Shown here: positions 15,301 to 22,178 of the stretch, piece by piece | Numbering within the stretch: the first letter of the stretch is position 1 | How the letters are laid out: every line of letters starts with the position of its first letter | From: an uncultured Helicobacteraceae bacterium | GTDB lineage: Bacteria; Campylobacterota; Campylobacteria; Campylobacterales; UBA6016 | NCBI GenBank assembly: GCA_937973585.1 | Contig: CALJKN010000205.1 | Span: 1 to 22,806 of the forward strand | Length of the DNA: 22,806 nucleotides | Direction of reading: 5' to 3' | The notes under the pieces: generated by a model | Database searches by the model: none | Seen by the model: only the letters and a program-made list of their open reading frames with translations | Told to the model about the DNA's origin: nothing | Program-made: the position numbers and the translations under genes

Positions 15301-15866
15301 CCGATAATCTCCTCAATCTGTTTAGCAATAGCCTCTATGTTTTGCGATGCGTCTATTTTGTGGTATTTGATCCCCAGTGTTTCGCAAATACCTGGCATCT
15401 CGTTTTGGATTTGCAATAGTTTTTGTATCCCTTGTTTCTCTATCTCGTCGTTTGTTTTGTTGTGAAGCCTTGAGGATAGGGTGGTCTCGTCCATCCATAG
15501 GATTATCACGATATCCGGCAGGACGCTATTTACCGCTATTTTTGAAGCCTCCAATACAAAATCCTTGCAAAGGCCACCGAATATCGAATAGGCTATGCCG
15601 GATATTACCGATCTGTCCGATATGAGTATTTTGCCGCTATTTGGGAGGATAATTTTCTGGATGTGCTCGGCTCTGTCGGCCAAAAACAGAAAAAACCTAC
15701 TCTTTTCGTCGATTCCGGCAAAATTTAGTGCCAGTTCTCTGATTTTCTCCCCAAGCGGCGTACCGCCCGGCTCTTTGGTGTAGACAAAATCACCCCTTTT
15801 GCTTTTTAGGATATTCAGCTGAGTGCTTTTACCGCAGGTATCTATCCCTTCAAATGCTACGTACAA
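15297..15866 (-). CDS. tmk: Thymidylate kinase
   Basis: Tmk phosphorylates dTMP to dTDP. The 189 residues contain the P-loop GIDTCGKST at 7-15, EPGGT at 32-36 and DRSVISG at 84-90. A lid-like region (RLHNKTNDEIEKQG) follows near 130. The start is TTG at 15866, 17 nt inside the end of coaD; no ATG or GTG precedes the P-loop at a sensible distance. Initiation therefore probably depends on coaD translation. Confidence 0.95.
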   Translation of the reverse strand: MYVAFEGIDTCGKSTQLNILKSKRGDFVYTKEPGGTPLGEKIRELALNFAGIDEKSRFFLFLADRAEHIQKIILPNSGKILISDRSVISGIAYSIFGGLCKDFVLEASKIAVNSVLPDIVIILWMDETTLSSRLHNKTNDEIEKQGIQKLLQIQNEMPGICETLGIKYHKIDASQNIEAIAKQIEEIIG

Positions 15867-16341
15867 AATCTTTCCCTTTTATAAAATCGGCAATGCTTTT
15901 CGGGAGAAGTTTAGAAGCGTCTCCGCCGTGCTTTAGGATAGAGCGGACCACCGAGGAGCTGATAAACGCATATTCTAGGCTCGGCATCAGATAGATTGTC
16001 TCTATATCTGGATTTAGACTTTGGTTTGCGTACCCCAGTTGCAACTCATACTCAAAGTCGCTAACCGCCCGTAGCCCTCTGATAACTACAGATATACCCA
16101 TTTTTGAGGCACAATCGACCATAAGCCCTTTGAACGGCTCTACTTTGACCCTTTCGTTGTTTTGAAACGTGTCCTGAACCATTATAACTCTCTCATAAAG
16201 AGAGAACATAGGGGATTTGTCCTCCGATGCGGCAACGGCTAGGACTACCTCGTCAAAAATATTTAAAGCCCTCATAACTATATCGACGTGACCCAACGTA
16301 AGCGGGTCAAAAGTCCCTGGATAAAGCGCTTTTTTTTTCAT
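15850..16341 (-). CDS. coaD: Phosphopantetheine adenylyltransferase CoaD
   Basis: CoaD transfers AMP to 4'-phosphopantetheine, the penultimate step of CoA synthesis. The signature GTFDPLTLGH is at 9-18 and the C-terminal FISSSVVRSI motif is present; length from the chosen start is 163 residues, normal for the family. I chose ATG 16341 because it overlaps the ubiX stop as ATGA and gives the usual MKKKALYPG start. An in-frame GTG at 16350 would add three residues but has no ribosome site. Confidence 0.95.
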   Translation of the reverse strand: MKKKALYPGTFDPLTLGHVDIVMRALNIFDEVVLAVAASEDKSPMFSLYERVIMVQDTFQNNERVKVEPFKGLMVDCASKMGISVVIRGLRAVSDFEYELQLGYANQSLNPDIETIYLMPSLEYAFISSSVVRSILKHGGDASKLLPKSIADFIKGKDFVRSI

Positions 16342-16853
16342 TCTCCCCACCGTTTATAGAGGTTGTTTTTTATCCCTACGATATCGAGCCATCTGCCGAC
16401 TATAAATTTTTTTAACCCGTCCAATGAGTCATTATCGCTGTATTCCGCATACATGGGCGGCGCTATCGTAACCCCCGTTTTTGAGAGTTTTAGCATATTT
16501 TCGAGAGCGATAGAAGATAGCGGCGACTCTCTTGGAGCCAGTATTAGCTTTTTCCCCTCTTTTAGCGCTACGGCGGCACATCTCGTTGTGAGGGTATCGG
16601 ATATACCGTGGGCAATTTTTGAGAGTGTGTTTATACTACAAGGTGCGACTATAACCATATCTGCACCGTATGAGCCGGAAGAGGGCGGTGCATCTAGGGC
16701 GTCATTTGAAAAATGGGGTATTTCATATTTAAATACCTTTTTTGCCCCTTCCGATATGACTAGCGAAACATCGGCGGCTTTGGAGAGTTCTTCATAGAGC
16801 ATAACACCGAGACTTACACCGCTGGCTCCGCTGACGCATAAAACTATTTTCAC
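16338..16853 (-). CDS. ubiX: Flavin prenyltransferase UbiX
   Basis: UbiX makes prenylated FMN, the cofactor of UbiD-type decarboxylases used in quinone synthesis and other decarboxylations. The 171-residue flavoprotein shows the N-terminal VSGASGV at 7-13 and the run APCSINTLSKIAHGISD, then LILAPRESPLS, all characteristic. In Campylobacterota, which make menaquinone by the futalosine route, the partner decarboxylase would be a UbiD-family member encoded elsewhere. It overlaps flgA and coaD by 4 nt each. Confidence 0.93.
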   Translation of the reverse strand: MKIVLCVSGASGVSLGVMLYEELSKAADVSLVISEGAKKVFKYEIPHFSNDALDAPPSSGSYGADMVIVAPCSINTLSKIAHGISDTLTTRCAAVALKEGKKLILAPRESPLSSIALENMLKLSKTGVTIAPPMYAEYSDNDSLDGLKKFIVGRWLDIVGIKNNLYKRWGE

Positions 16854-17536
16854 CTGATCTCAACTCTATTTTTTGATTTTACTACCGCTTTTACGGTTTT
16901 GCCGTTTTTGGTTCTGACGTTGATGGTTTGATTCTCGTTTCCGTCTTCCAGAGCCGTAACCTCAATATCTATCTCCAGTCCTCCGTCTATCATAACAGCT
17001 GTTAGTACGTTATTTTTTCGGATTAGAGATTCTCTCGCCGCCTCTCTAGTTGTTATGTATGAGCCTGCCGGAAGAAATCTTTTTGCTATCACGTTGCCTA
17101 GCTCTTCTTTGTCTAGCGGTTTTGCCGTGAGGTATCTAAATTTGACGTTTTCATATTCTACGTCGTCTTCGGCGATGATTTTATCTTTTTGGATGTTATA
17201 TTTGGCTTTCGGCATCGGTAGCAACGCCTCTACCTCGTATCTGACAAACACCCTTTTTGTCTTTTTTTGCCCGTTTTCCAAAATGGCTATCAAAGTCGAT
17301 GAGCTTTTGGTAAGGCTTTGCCTTTGAAGCTCCATGCCGACCAGTCTGGAATCGTCCGGCTGCTCTTTTGACATATCGGTTATGATGACATTTGAGACTA
17401 TTATTGAGGGGTACTCTTTTAGATATTCGGTTTTTACGGCATTTGTTAGCTCCGTAGTTGTCTTCTCGGAAAAGCCGAAAAGCGCCGAGCCGTACAATAA
17501 AAGAGTCGTCAATATATATATTTTTTGCTTTTTCAT
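16850..17536 (-). CDS. flgA: Flagellar P-ring assembly chaperone FlgA
   Basis: FlgA is the periplasmic chaperone for P-ring (FlgI) assembly. The 228 residues have a Sec signal (1 to about 22). A SAF-type domain covers roughly 105-225, with the KDKIIAEDDVEYENVKF strand-turn, the PAGSYITTREA segment and the IRKNNVLTAVMIDGGLEI segment. It is the first gene of a long operon that continues into ubiX, coaD, tmk, hisS, speA and cysE. There is no ribosome site upstream, and the -10 box places +1 on the ATG, so the operon mRNA may be leaderless. Confidence 0.92.
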   Translation of the reverse strand: MKKQKIYILTTLLLYGSALFGFSEKTTTELTNAVKTEYLKEYPSIIVSNVIITDMSKEQPDDSRLVGMELQRQSLTKSSSTLIAILENGQKKTKRVFVRYEVEALLPMPKAKYNIQKDKIIAEDDVEYENVKFRYLTAKPLDKEELGNVIAKRFLPAGSYITTREAARESLIRKNNVLTAVMIDGGLEIDIEVTALEDGNENQTINVRTKNGKTVKAVVKSKNRVEIR

Positions 17537-17542
17537 TCTAAT

Positions 17543-17548
17543 ATTATA
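17543..17548 (-). promoter_or_regulatory. -10 box of the flgA operon, leaderless start
   Basis: The minus strand carries TATAAT (17548-17543), followed by exactly six bases (ATTAGA) and then the flgA ATG at 17536. Taking the last T as position -7 puts +1 on the A of the ATG. No -35 match was seen. The box lies in the 35-nt gap shared with the divergent mnmD-like gene. Confidence 0.65.
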
Positions 17549-17571
17549 TAGATATAACTTTTAGGGGATGT

Positions 17572-18300
17572 ATGAGACGGCAGACGGCAGACGGGAGTTT
17601 TACCGCTTATAGCGAAATTTTTGACGAACACTACCATAGTGTAAAAGACGGAGCACTAAAAGAGACGTTGTATAAACACATATATCCGGCATTTAAATTG
17701 ACCCCAAAAAAAGAGAGCTACAAAATTTTGGATATATGCTTTGGGCTTGGTTTTAACTCTTTATGTGCCGCAAACGAGGCAAAAAAAAGAGGGGTCAAAG
17801 TAGAGATAATCTCGCCTGAGATGGATGAGGCTCTGGTTGCTTCATTGGCCAGTTTTCCATATCCGGATGAGCTTGGGGCGGATAAGATGATATCAGGGAT
17901 TTCAAAGCGCGGATACTACGAGGATGAAACGGTAAAAATAAAAGTTATTTTCGGGGATGCAAGGGAGATTATAAGAAAGCTTGACTGCGGCTTTGATATA
18001 GTATTTCAAGACGCTTTTAGCCCTAAAAAAAATCCGACTCTTTGGACGTACGAGTATTTTTGTGACCTCAAAAAAATACTTCACTCTGACGGAGTTATCA
18101 CGACTTATTCGACGGCCACACCTGTCAGGCTAGGGATGCATGAGGCCGGTTTTAACGTTTACAAATACGATAGCGGTGTTGTCAGAGAGGGGAGTATCGC
18201 CTCCGTATCCGATATAGAAAATTTAGAAAAAATTGATATGCTACAAAAACAAATAAGAGCGCCGGAGGCGAAAGCGCTAAAAGACAACGAGGTTTTATAG
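17572..18300 (+). CDS. tRNA 5-aminomethyl-2-thiouridine methyltransferase (MnmD type)
   Basis: The 242-residue protein matches the methyltransferase half of MnmC (DUF752), which makes mnm5s2U at the wobble position of tRNAs for Lys, Glu and Gln. It has the N-terminal TADGSFTAYSEIFDEHYHS pattern (5-23), the SAM-binding LDICFGLGFN (53-62) and the diagnostic DAFSPKKNPTLWT (147-159). The FAD-dependent oxidoreductase half of E. coli MnmC is absent, so this is a stand-alone MnmD. The ATG has an AGGGGA site 4 nt upstream. It is divergent from flgA and sits 2 nt before nikR, so it probably shares a transcript with it. Confidence 0.87.
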   Translation: MRRQTADGSFTAYSEIFDEHYHSVKDGALKETLYKHIYPAFKLTPKKESYKILDICFGLGFNSLCAANEAKKRGVKVEIISPEMDEALVASLASFPYPDELGADKMISGISKRGYYEDETVKIKVIFGDAREIIRKLDCGFDIVFQDAFSPKKNPTLWTYEYFCDLKKILHSDGVITTYSTATPVRLGMHEAGFNVYKYDSGVVREGSIASVSDIENLEKIDMLQKQIRAPEAKALKDNEVL

Positions 18301-18302
18301 GT

Positions 18303-18728
18303 ATGGAGAGAATCGAAAAAAAAGAGGACAAAATAGTCAGATTTAGTATGTCGCTGGAGCAGTCTTTGTTTGATTATCTGGAAAAAGATGTTTTATCGCA
18401 AGGGTATGCTTCGAGGTCGGAGTTTATCAGGGATTTGATACGTCAGAGGATGGTGGATGAGAAATGGGAGGAGAGCGAGGATTGTATCGGGGTCTTGTCT
18501 ATTATTTACGACCATCACCACAACGAGCTATCCGATAAAATGGTTGAGATCCAACACGGACACCTGCTAAACGTATCCTGTTCTCTCCATATGCACGTTA
18601 CGCATCACGACTGTCTGGAGGTTATCGTCATAAAAGGGCGACCATCCGAGATAGAAAAAATAGCCTCCGAGATATCAGGTCTAAAAGGGGTAAAAAACGC
18701 CCAACTCTCCAAAACGGCAGTCGTTTAG
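18303..18728 (+). CDS. nikR: Nickel-responsive regulator NikR
   Basis: NikR is a nickel-sensing repressor or activator of nickel uptake and nickel enzyme genes. The 141 residues comprise a ribbon-helix-helix DNA-binding domain (about 8-55, KIVRFSMSLEQ strand) and an ACT-like metal domain. The nickel ligands are all visible as His85, His96, His98 and Cys104, offset by three from H. pylori His88, His99, His101 and Cys107. No nickel transporter or hydrogenase/urease gene lies in the window. No clear NikR operator was identified here. Confidence 0.95.
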   Translation: MERIEKKEDKIVRFSMSLEQSLFDYLEKDVLSQGYASRSEFIRDLIRQRMVDEKWEESEDCIGVLSIIYDHHHNELSDKMVEIQHGHLLNVSCSLHMHVTHHDCLEVIVIKGRPSEIEKIASEISGLKGVKNAQLSKTAVV

Positions 18729-18775
18729 TAAAAGCTGCCAAAAATTTACGGCTCTGTCTGAAATTTGAGTATCAA

Positions 18776-19294
18776 TTAGTACAAAAACGAACCGAATTCT
18801 AGTTTTGAGATCTCATATATCGACGTTTGCAAGGCATCCAAGAGTCTGGCGGTATTTTTGACCTCCGCCTCTTTTTCGCTTTTGTCGGTTATCACCTCAA
18901 CCGTTTTCCTCACTTTTTTTAGCTCTTCGTATTTTTCGTTTACTACTGCTATTGTATATGTGACCTTATAGTTTAGTACCCTTGCGGTCAAAAACCATAG
19001 TAGTCCGCTCTCACCTTTTATCCCCTCTTCGGTTGTTGTTATCTCCTCTATTTTTACCCTTACAAACCCTTTTTTGGTTTTGCTAAAGTACATAGACTCT
19101 CTGATTCTTTTGGTTATCTCCTCCTCTAACAGGTTTGCCTGTCCGTTTTTAGATTCGATTGAGAGAGATGAGAGTGAAAATAGGATTTTTTTGTCTACCA
19201 ATGCGGTATATGTCGGTTTGGGTGCTTTTTGGAAGCAACCGGTGAGAACCGACAAAATGACGATGATATGGATTAAGAGAGGTATTTTTTTCAT
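18776..19294 (-). CDS. Uncharacterised lipoprotein
   Basis: The chosen ATG (19294) starts a lipoprotein signal peptide MKKIPLLIHI followed by the lipobox SVLTGC with Cys20, giving 172 residues. The frame is open 21 codons further up without support. The mature part is a mixed alpha/beta domain of about 150 residues, with a strand-rich VRVKIEEITTTEEG segment, YKVTYTIAVV and a long C-terminal helix. The layout resembles YajG/LptE-like envelope lipoproteins, but I recognise no family. There is no ribosome site. Tandem TACAAT boxes (19312-19302) place the transcript start within a few nt of the ATG. It is convergent with nikR, and the 47-nt gap between them holds no evident terminator. Confidence 0.75.
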   Translation of the reverse strand: MKKIPLLIHIIVILSVLTGCFQKAPKPTYTALVDKKILFSLSSLSIESKNGQANLLEEEITKRIRESMYFSKTKKGFVRVKIEEITTTEEGIKGESGLLWFLTARVLNYKVTYTIAVVNEKYEELKKVRKTVEVITDKSEKEAEVKNTARLLDALQTSIYEISKLEFGSFLY

Positions 19295-19301
19295 AGAATG
19301 G

Positions 19302-19312
19302 ATTGTATTGTA
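19302..19312 (-). promoter_or_regulatory. Tandem -10 boxes of lipoprotein gene, near-leaderless
   Basis: On the minus strand TACAATACAAT contains two overlapping TACAAT boxes. The proximal one (19307-19302) predicts +1 at 19295, one base before the ATG at 19294; the distal one predicts a 6-nt leader. Neither leaves room for a ribosome site, and the intervening CCATTCT is not one. Confidence 0.5.
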
Positions 19313-19360
19313 GAGTATCTTTAGGTTTAAGGGTATCATTATAAAATTTGGAGGCATTTA

Positions 19361-19369
19361 ATGAAATAA
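19361..19369 (+). promoter_or_regulatory. Two-codon ORF with strong ribosome site before PAS gene
   Basis: GGAGG (19350-19354) stands 6 nt before ATG AAA TAA. This ATG is in frame with the PAS gene, eight codons ahead of its GTG start. The TAA at 19367 therefore either makes a minimal leader ORF or is a nonsense mutation in what used to be the gene's start. Confidence 0.5.
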
Positions 19370-19384
19370 CAAATAGGGAAAACA

Positions 19385-19756
19385 GTGGAATTTTTTAATA
19401 GTGATACAAAATACAAACAAATCTTTAATCTGATACCGGATGCTATCTTTATCCAGTCGATTGCCGACGGGGGAGGGGAATCCAGATTTTTGGAGGTAAA
19501 CGATGCGGCGTGTAGGCTTATGGAGTGTACCAGAGAGGAGATAATGTCCCTGCCGACTACGCAGATAAGGCCGGAGGTCTCCCAAAGCGATATATCCAAA
19601 ATCGTCGAAAACCTAAAACAGTTCGGTGTCCATAGATGTGTAGATGAGCTGTATACGAGAGTCGGAAAGAGGGTAAACGTCGAGAGGATATCAAGTTTTC
19701 ATACCCTAAACGGTAAGCAGATAGTTATGACGGTTTTTAGAAATTTAGCCGAGTAA
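19385..19756 (+). CDS. Stand-alone PAS domain protein
   Basis: The 123 residues form a single PAS fold: the N-terminal KYKQIFNLIPDAIFIQSI helix-strand, the LEVNDAACRLMECTREEIMSL segment at the core, and terminal strands near VERISSFHTLNGKQIVMTVF. There is no output domain such as a kinase, GGDEF or methyl-accepting part, so it may be a sensor subunit acting on a partner, or a remnant. GTG at 19385 has an AGGGA site at 19375-19379. A better ribosome site and ATG lie 24 nt upstream in frame, but are cut off by a stop. Confidence 0.75.
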   Translation: MEFFNSDTKYKQIFNLIPDAIFIQSIADGGGESRFLEVNDAACRLMECTREEIMSLPTTQIRPEVSQSDISKIVENLKQFGVHRCVDELYTRVGKRVNVERISSFHTLNGKQIVMTVFRNLAE

Positions 19757-19783
19757 CTACAAAATGAAAAAATAACAAAATTT

Positions 19784-19797
19784 TATACTCTGAGGGG
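19784..19797 (+). promoter_or_regulatory. -10 box and ribosome site of the unknown cluster
   Basis: TATACT at 19784-19789 is followed by GAGGGG at 19792-19797, 8 nt before the ATG at 19806. If TATACT were used as the -10, +1 would fall at about 19796, inside the ribosome site, so transcription probably begins further upstream. Confidence 0.3.
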
Positions 19798-19805
19798 TCT
19801 TTTAG

Positions 19806-20366
19806 ATGGCAAACGAAGATTCATTTTTTATGCGGGCAAAGGTAAAAAAAGAGAGGCTTGAGGAGTTTTTGGCTCAAAAGCCATTGGAGCCGACCATTGA
19901 TGACAACTGGCTCAAATGGTGGGATTCTAGGGAGATGTACTCAAAAAGCCCGCTGGATGATTCACTCAGAGCATATATAGATACGACAAACAGAGCAATA
20001 ATAGAAGGGTTCAAAAATACCGAAAATACGATTTTTAATTCCGAGTATGACGAAGCAACCGAGATATGGCATCTAAGCATGGTAATTTTCTCTGAAAACT
20101 ACGATGAGATGGTTCCGTTTTTGGCATTCATAAAAAGCTTTGCGCCATACAAAGAGGATTGTCCGGATGATTTTGCCATTGTGCACGACTACTTTTGGGG
20201 TGGCGACTCTGTGTGTGCTTTTATGGATTTTGAAGGCGGCAAGGTGCTTTTTAGGCAGAACGTTTTTAGTAGGTCTGATGTCGATCAGAAAAAACTGGAA
20301 TACGCCGATTACTATCTGGCTCTCAAATGGGCGGAATATGAAAAAACGGTAAACTGGGACTACTAA
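19806..20366 (+). CDS. Hypothetical acidic protein, first gene of unknown cluster
   Basis: I do not recognise this 186-residue protein. It is cytosolic (no signal or membrane segment), acidic and rich in aromatic residues (DDNWLKWWDSREMYSK near 32-47; WAEYEKTVNWDY at the end). The charged N-terminal helix resembles a coiled region, and the part from about 70 to 186 looks like one alpha/beta domain. The ATG follows a GAGGGG site. A gap of 23 nt separates it from the next gene in the same direction. Single-domain acidic proteins of this size include toxin-immunity proteins, but nothing in the sequence proves that. Confidence 0.6.
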   Translation: MANEDSFFMRAKVKKERLEEFLAQKPLEPTIDDNWLKWWDSREMYSKSPLDDSLRAYIDTTNRAIIEGFKNTENTIFNSEYDEATEIWHLSMVIFSENYDEMVPFLAFIKSFAPYKEDCPDDFAIVHDYFWGGDSVCAFMDFEGGKVLFRQNVFSRSDVDQKKLEYADYYLALKWAEYEKTVNWDY

Positions 20367-20389
20367 AAACCAAAAAAAAGAATTTAGTT

Positions 20390-21376
20390 TTGGCCAGAAT
20401 TTACTATCTTGAAGAAAAGCTTTGCGGTGAACCGATAGAGTATCCGTGTATAAACAGCGGGGTATTTGATTTTATATTCCAAAATGCCGATACGGTAAAT
20501 TTTGAGTTTTTGGATACCTCCGATTCGGATGGACTTTTTGGGTATGTGCAACTCTCAAATGACGGGATTTGGTATGAATCAGGATACGGAAGTTTCTATC
20601 TTCCGGTTTCGATAATTTTCTCAGACCGCAACGATTTTGTATTTCCCTCCGAATTTTATTTTGTCTCAAAAATAGGTGGCAAGCTTGAATTGCGTGGGTG
20701 CCATGGAGGTAAGGATTTCAAGTGGTTTTCTCTCCCAAAATCACATTTTGCCGTAGACGATGAAAAGATAATATCAAAGATTGAAAACACTATGGCTAGG
20801 CTACAAAAACTACTCACGCAGACCGCCAAACAAAAGCCGAAAGCATCCGGAAAAAAAGAGAAACCGCTAAGCAAGGCCGAAAGAGACGGATATAAGAGGC
20901 TTACCGAATTGTGTGTATTTGAGCCAAAAAGCGCCGAAAAGATTTTAGCTTTTATCAAAACGTTAAAAAACTACGACGGCGATGATGAGTATCTGACGAC
21001 ACTAAATTATTTTGTCGATTTTTTGGATGATGAAAAACTGGATTTTATCATCAGATTGGACGTAAAATCCGGTATTTCGGATCTAAAATCAAAGCTAGCC
21101 ACGGTTTTAGACTCAAGCTATCGGCTAGACGTAGGCTCTATCGCATTTTTTGACTCCCAAAAAGATACAGACTATTTGTCGGAATCATTTTTGGGTGGGT
21201 GCGACGGAGCTATCCGTGACTATGGGCTGCAATTTGGGTTTATCGATACAAAATCTGACGAGTTTATGATAGCGGTGCACAAGGTATCGGATAGGCAGGA
21301 GGTGCAAACGGCGATGAAAAAGATGGGGTATGGGTATTTTGATTTATCTAAAAATATGGAGGATTTCGGTGTTTAA
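20390..21376 (+). CDS. Hypothetical two-domain protein, C-terminal part DUF6630-like
   Basis: This is a 328-residue cytosolic protein. The N-terminal domain (about 1-140) is rich in aromatic beta segments and I do not recognise it. A Lys/Pro-rich linker (about 145-165) joins it to a C-terminal domain (about 166-328) containing a FVDFLDDEKLDFIIRLDVK stretch and a C-terminal IDTKSDEFMIAVHKVSD strand pair. This pattern reminds me of DUF6630, a family without known function; the match is tentative. The start is TTG at 20390 without a ribosome site, 23 nt after the previous stop, so translation may be coupled. The next gene begins inside its last codons. Confidence 0.6.
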   Translation: MARIYYLEEKLCGEPIEYPCINSGVFDFIFQNADTVNFEFLDTSDSDGLFGYVQLSNDGIWYESGYGSFYLPVSIIFSDRNDFVFPSEFYFVSKIGGKLELRGCHGGKDFKWFSLPKSHFAVDDEKIISKIENTMARLQKLLTQTAKQKPKASGKKEKPLSKAERDGYKRLTELCVFEPKSAEKILAFIKTLKNYDGDDEYLTTLNYFVDFLDDEKLDFIIRLDVKSGISDLKSKLATVLDSSYRLDVGSIAFFDSQKDTDYLSESFLGGCDGAIRDYGLQFGFIDTKSDEFMIAVHKVSDRQEVQTAMKKMGYGYFDLSKNMEDFGV

Positions 21377-21791
21377 AAATAGTATTGCTATCAAGGGATT
21401 GACGGTGTTTTTTGTTTTGGGTGGGTTGGTGTTTGCGGCCGAGGGCAATGGGGCATCTGCCACAAAACCAAAACAGGAAAAAACATTTTATATCTCTGTT
21501 ATGTGGGGTCAGATTGACGGCAAAAATAGTCTGGAATTAGCCGAAAAAGTCGATGCAAATAACGCAAAAATAAAAAAAACTATTGAGGCTCTAAGGCTAA
21601 AACCAAAAGATGACTTCAGATTTTCATACAGCATAAACAAAGACCACGGAAGCGTTGCCCTGACTGCTTTTGCCGGCACATCCGGCATATTTTACTCGGA
21701 TGAAATCGACACATGCGGCAAAATACTTCCACATTTTGACTCCGTAAACTACACGAACCTACTGTGCGATGACTATGGGGTTAAGTATTAA
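21369..21791 (+). CDS. Small exported protein of unknown function
   Basis: The GTG at 21369 follows GGAGG (21358-21362, spacing 6) and overlaps the upstream gene by 8 nt; the frame is open 13 codons earlier without support. The 140-residue product begins with a signal peptide (MFKNSIAIKGLTVFFVLGG, likely cleavage near LVFA-AEG). The mature part is a small soluble domain with two cysteines near the C-terminus (DTCGK and LLCDD) that could form a disulfide in the periplasm. No family is recognised. Its overlap with the preceding gene ties an exported protein to two cytosolic unknowns. Confidence 0.65.
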   Translation: MFKNSIAIKGLTVFFVLGGLVFAAEGNGASATKPKQEKTFYISVMWGQIDGKNSLELAEKVDANNAKIKKTIEALRLKPKDDFRFSYSINKDHGSVALTAFAGTSGIFYSDEIDTCGKILPHFDSVNYTNLLCDDYGVKY

Positions 21792-21816
21792 GATGCATGT
21801 ATGAAGAGACACGGAT

Positions 21817-22132
21817 ATGAAACAAGCGATAAATATTAGGCTTGAAAAGGATACGATAGAGACGCGACGGCTACGCCGCAGAGTTGGACAAAAGTAGAAC
21901 TAGCCTAATAGAAAAGGCGATAGAGCTATACTTTGACAAGCTTGACGAGATGGTGGCTACAAAACTATTAGACCTACAAAAAGGCAACTTCTCAAACGAC
22001 AAAGCCCTTAGCGGCAAACACAAAGGCAAATACCGCAAACGAGCAGGTGGCTACCGCATCATATATCTACGAGAAAACGAGCTAGTCCTCATCACGATAA
22101 TCCGTGCGGCGTATAGGAGGGAGGTGTATTGA
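21817..22132 (+). pseudogene. Degraded RHH antitoxin fused to C-terminal half of RelE-type toxin
   Basis: Frame one starts at ATG 21817 with MKQAINIRLEKDTIET, a typical ribbon-helix-helix antitoxin strand and helix. It then runs into nonsense and a stop at 21895. The antitoxin sequence continues one frame over as DGYAAELDKSRTSLIEKAIELYF, so two bases were lost near 21861-21868 (restoring a CTG codon would give ETLDGYAAEL). The second frame passes without a break from the antitoxin helix (DKLDEMVATK) into KALSGKHKGKYRKR and YRIIYLRENELVLITIIRAAYRREVY. That is the C-terminal half of a RelE/ParE-type toxin whose N-terminal half is missing. An 82-residue fragment starting at TTG 21884 could still be made. 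The locus looks inactive as a toxin-antitoxin pair. Confidence 0.78.
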
Positions 22133-22178
22133 GTTGTTTTTGGCATAATAAGACAATACAAAAAATAAAGGGGCACGG

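Noticed and set aside
19339..19599. Minus-strand frames opposite the PAS gene
   Set aside because: No start signals or motifs; the + strand frame has a clear PAS pattern.
19764..19775. Mini-ORF ATG AAA AAA TAA before the unknown cluster
   Set aside because: No ribosome site, not in a meaningful position, and expected by chance in an A-rich gap.
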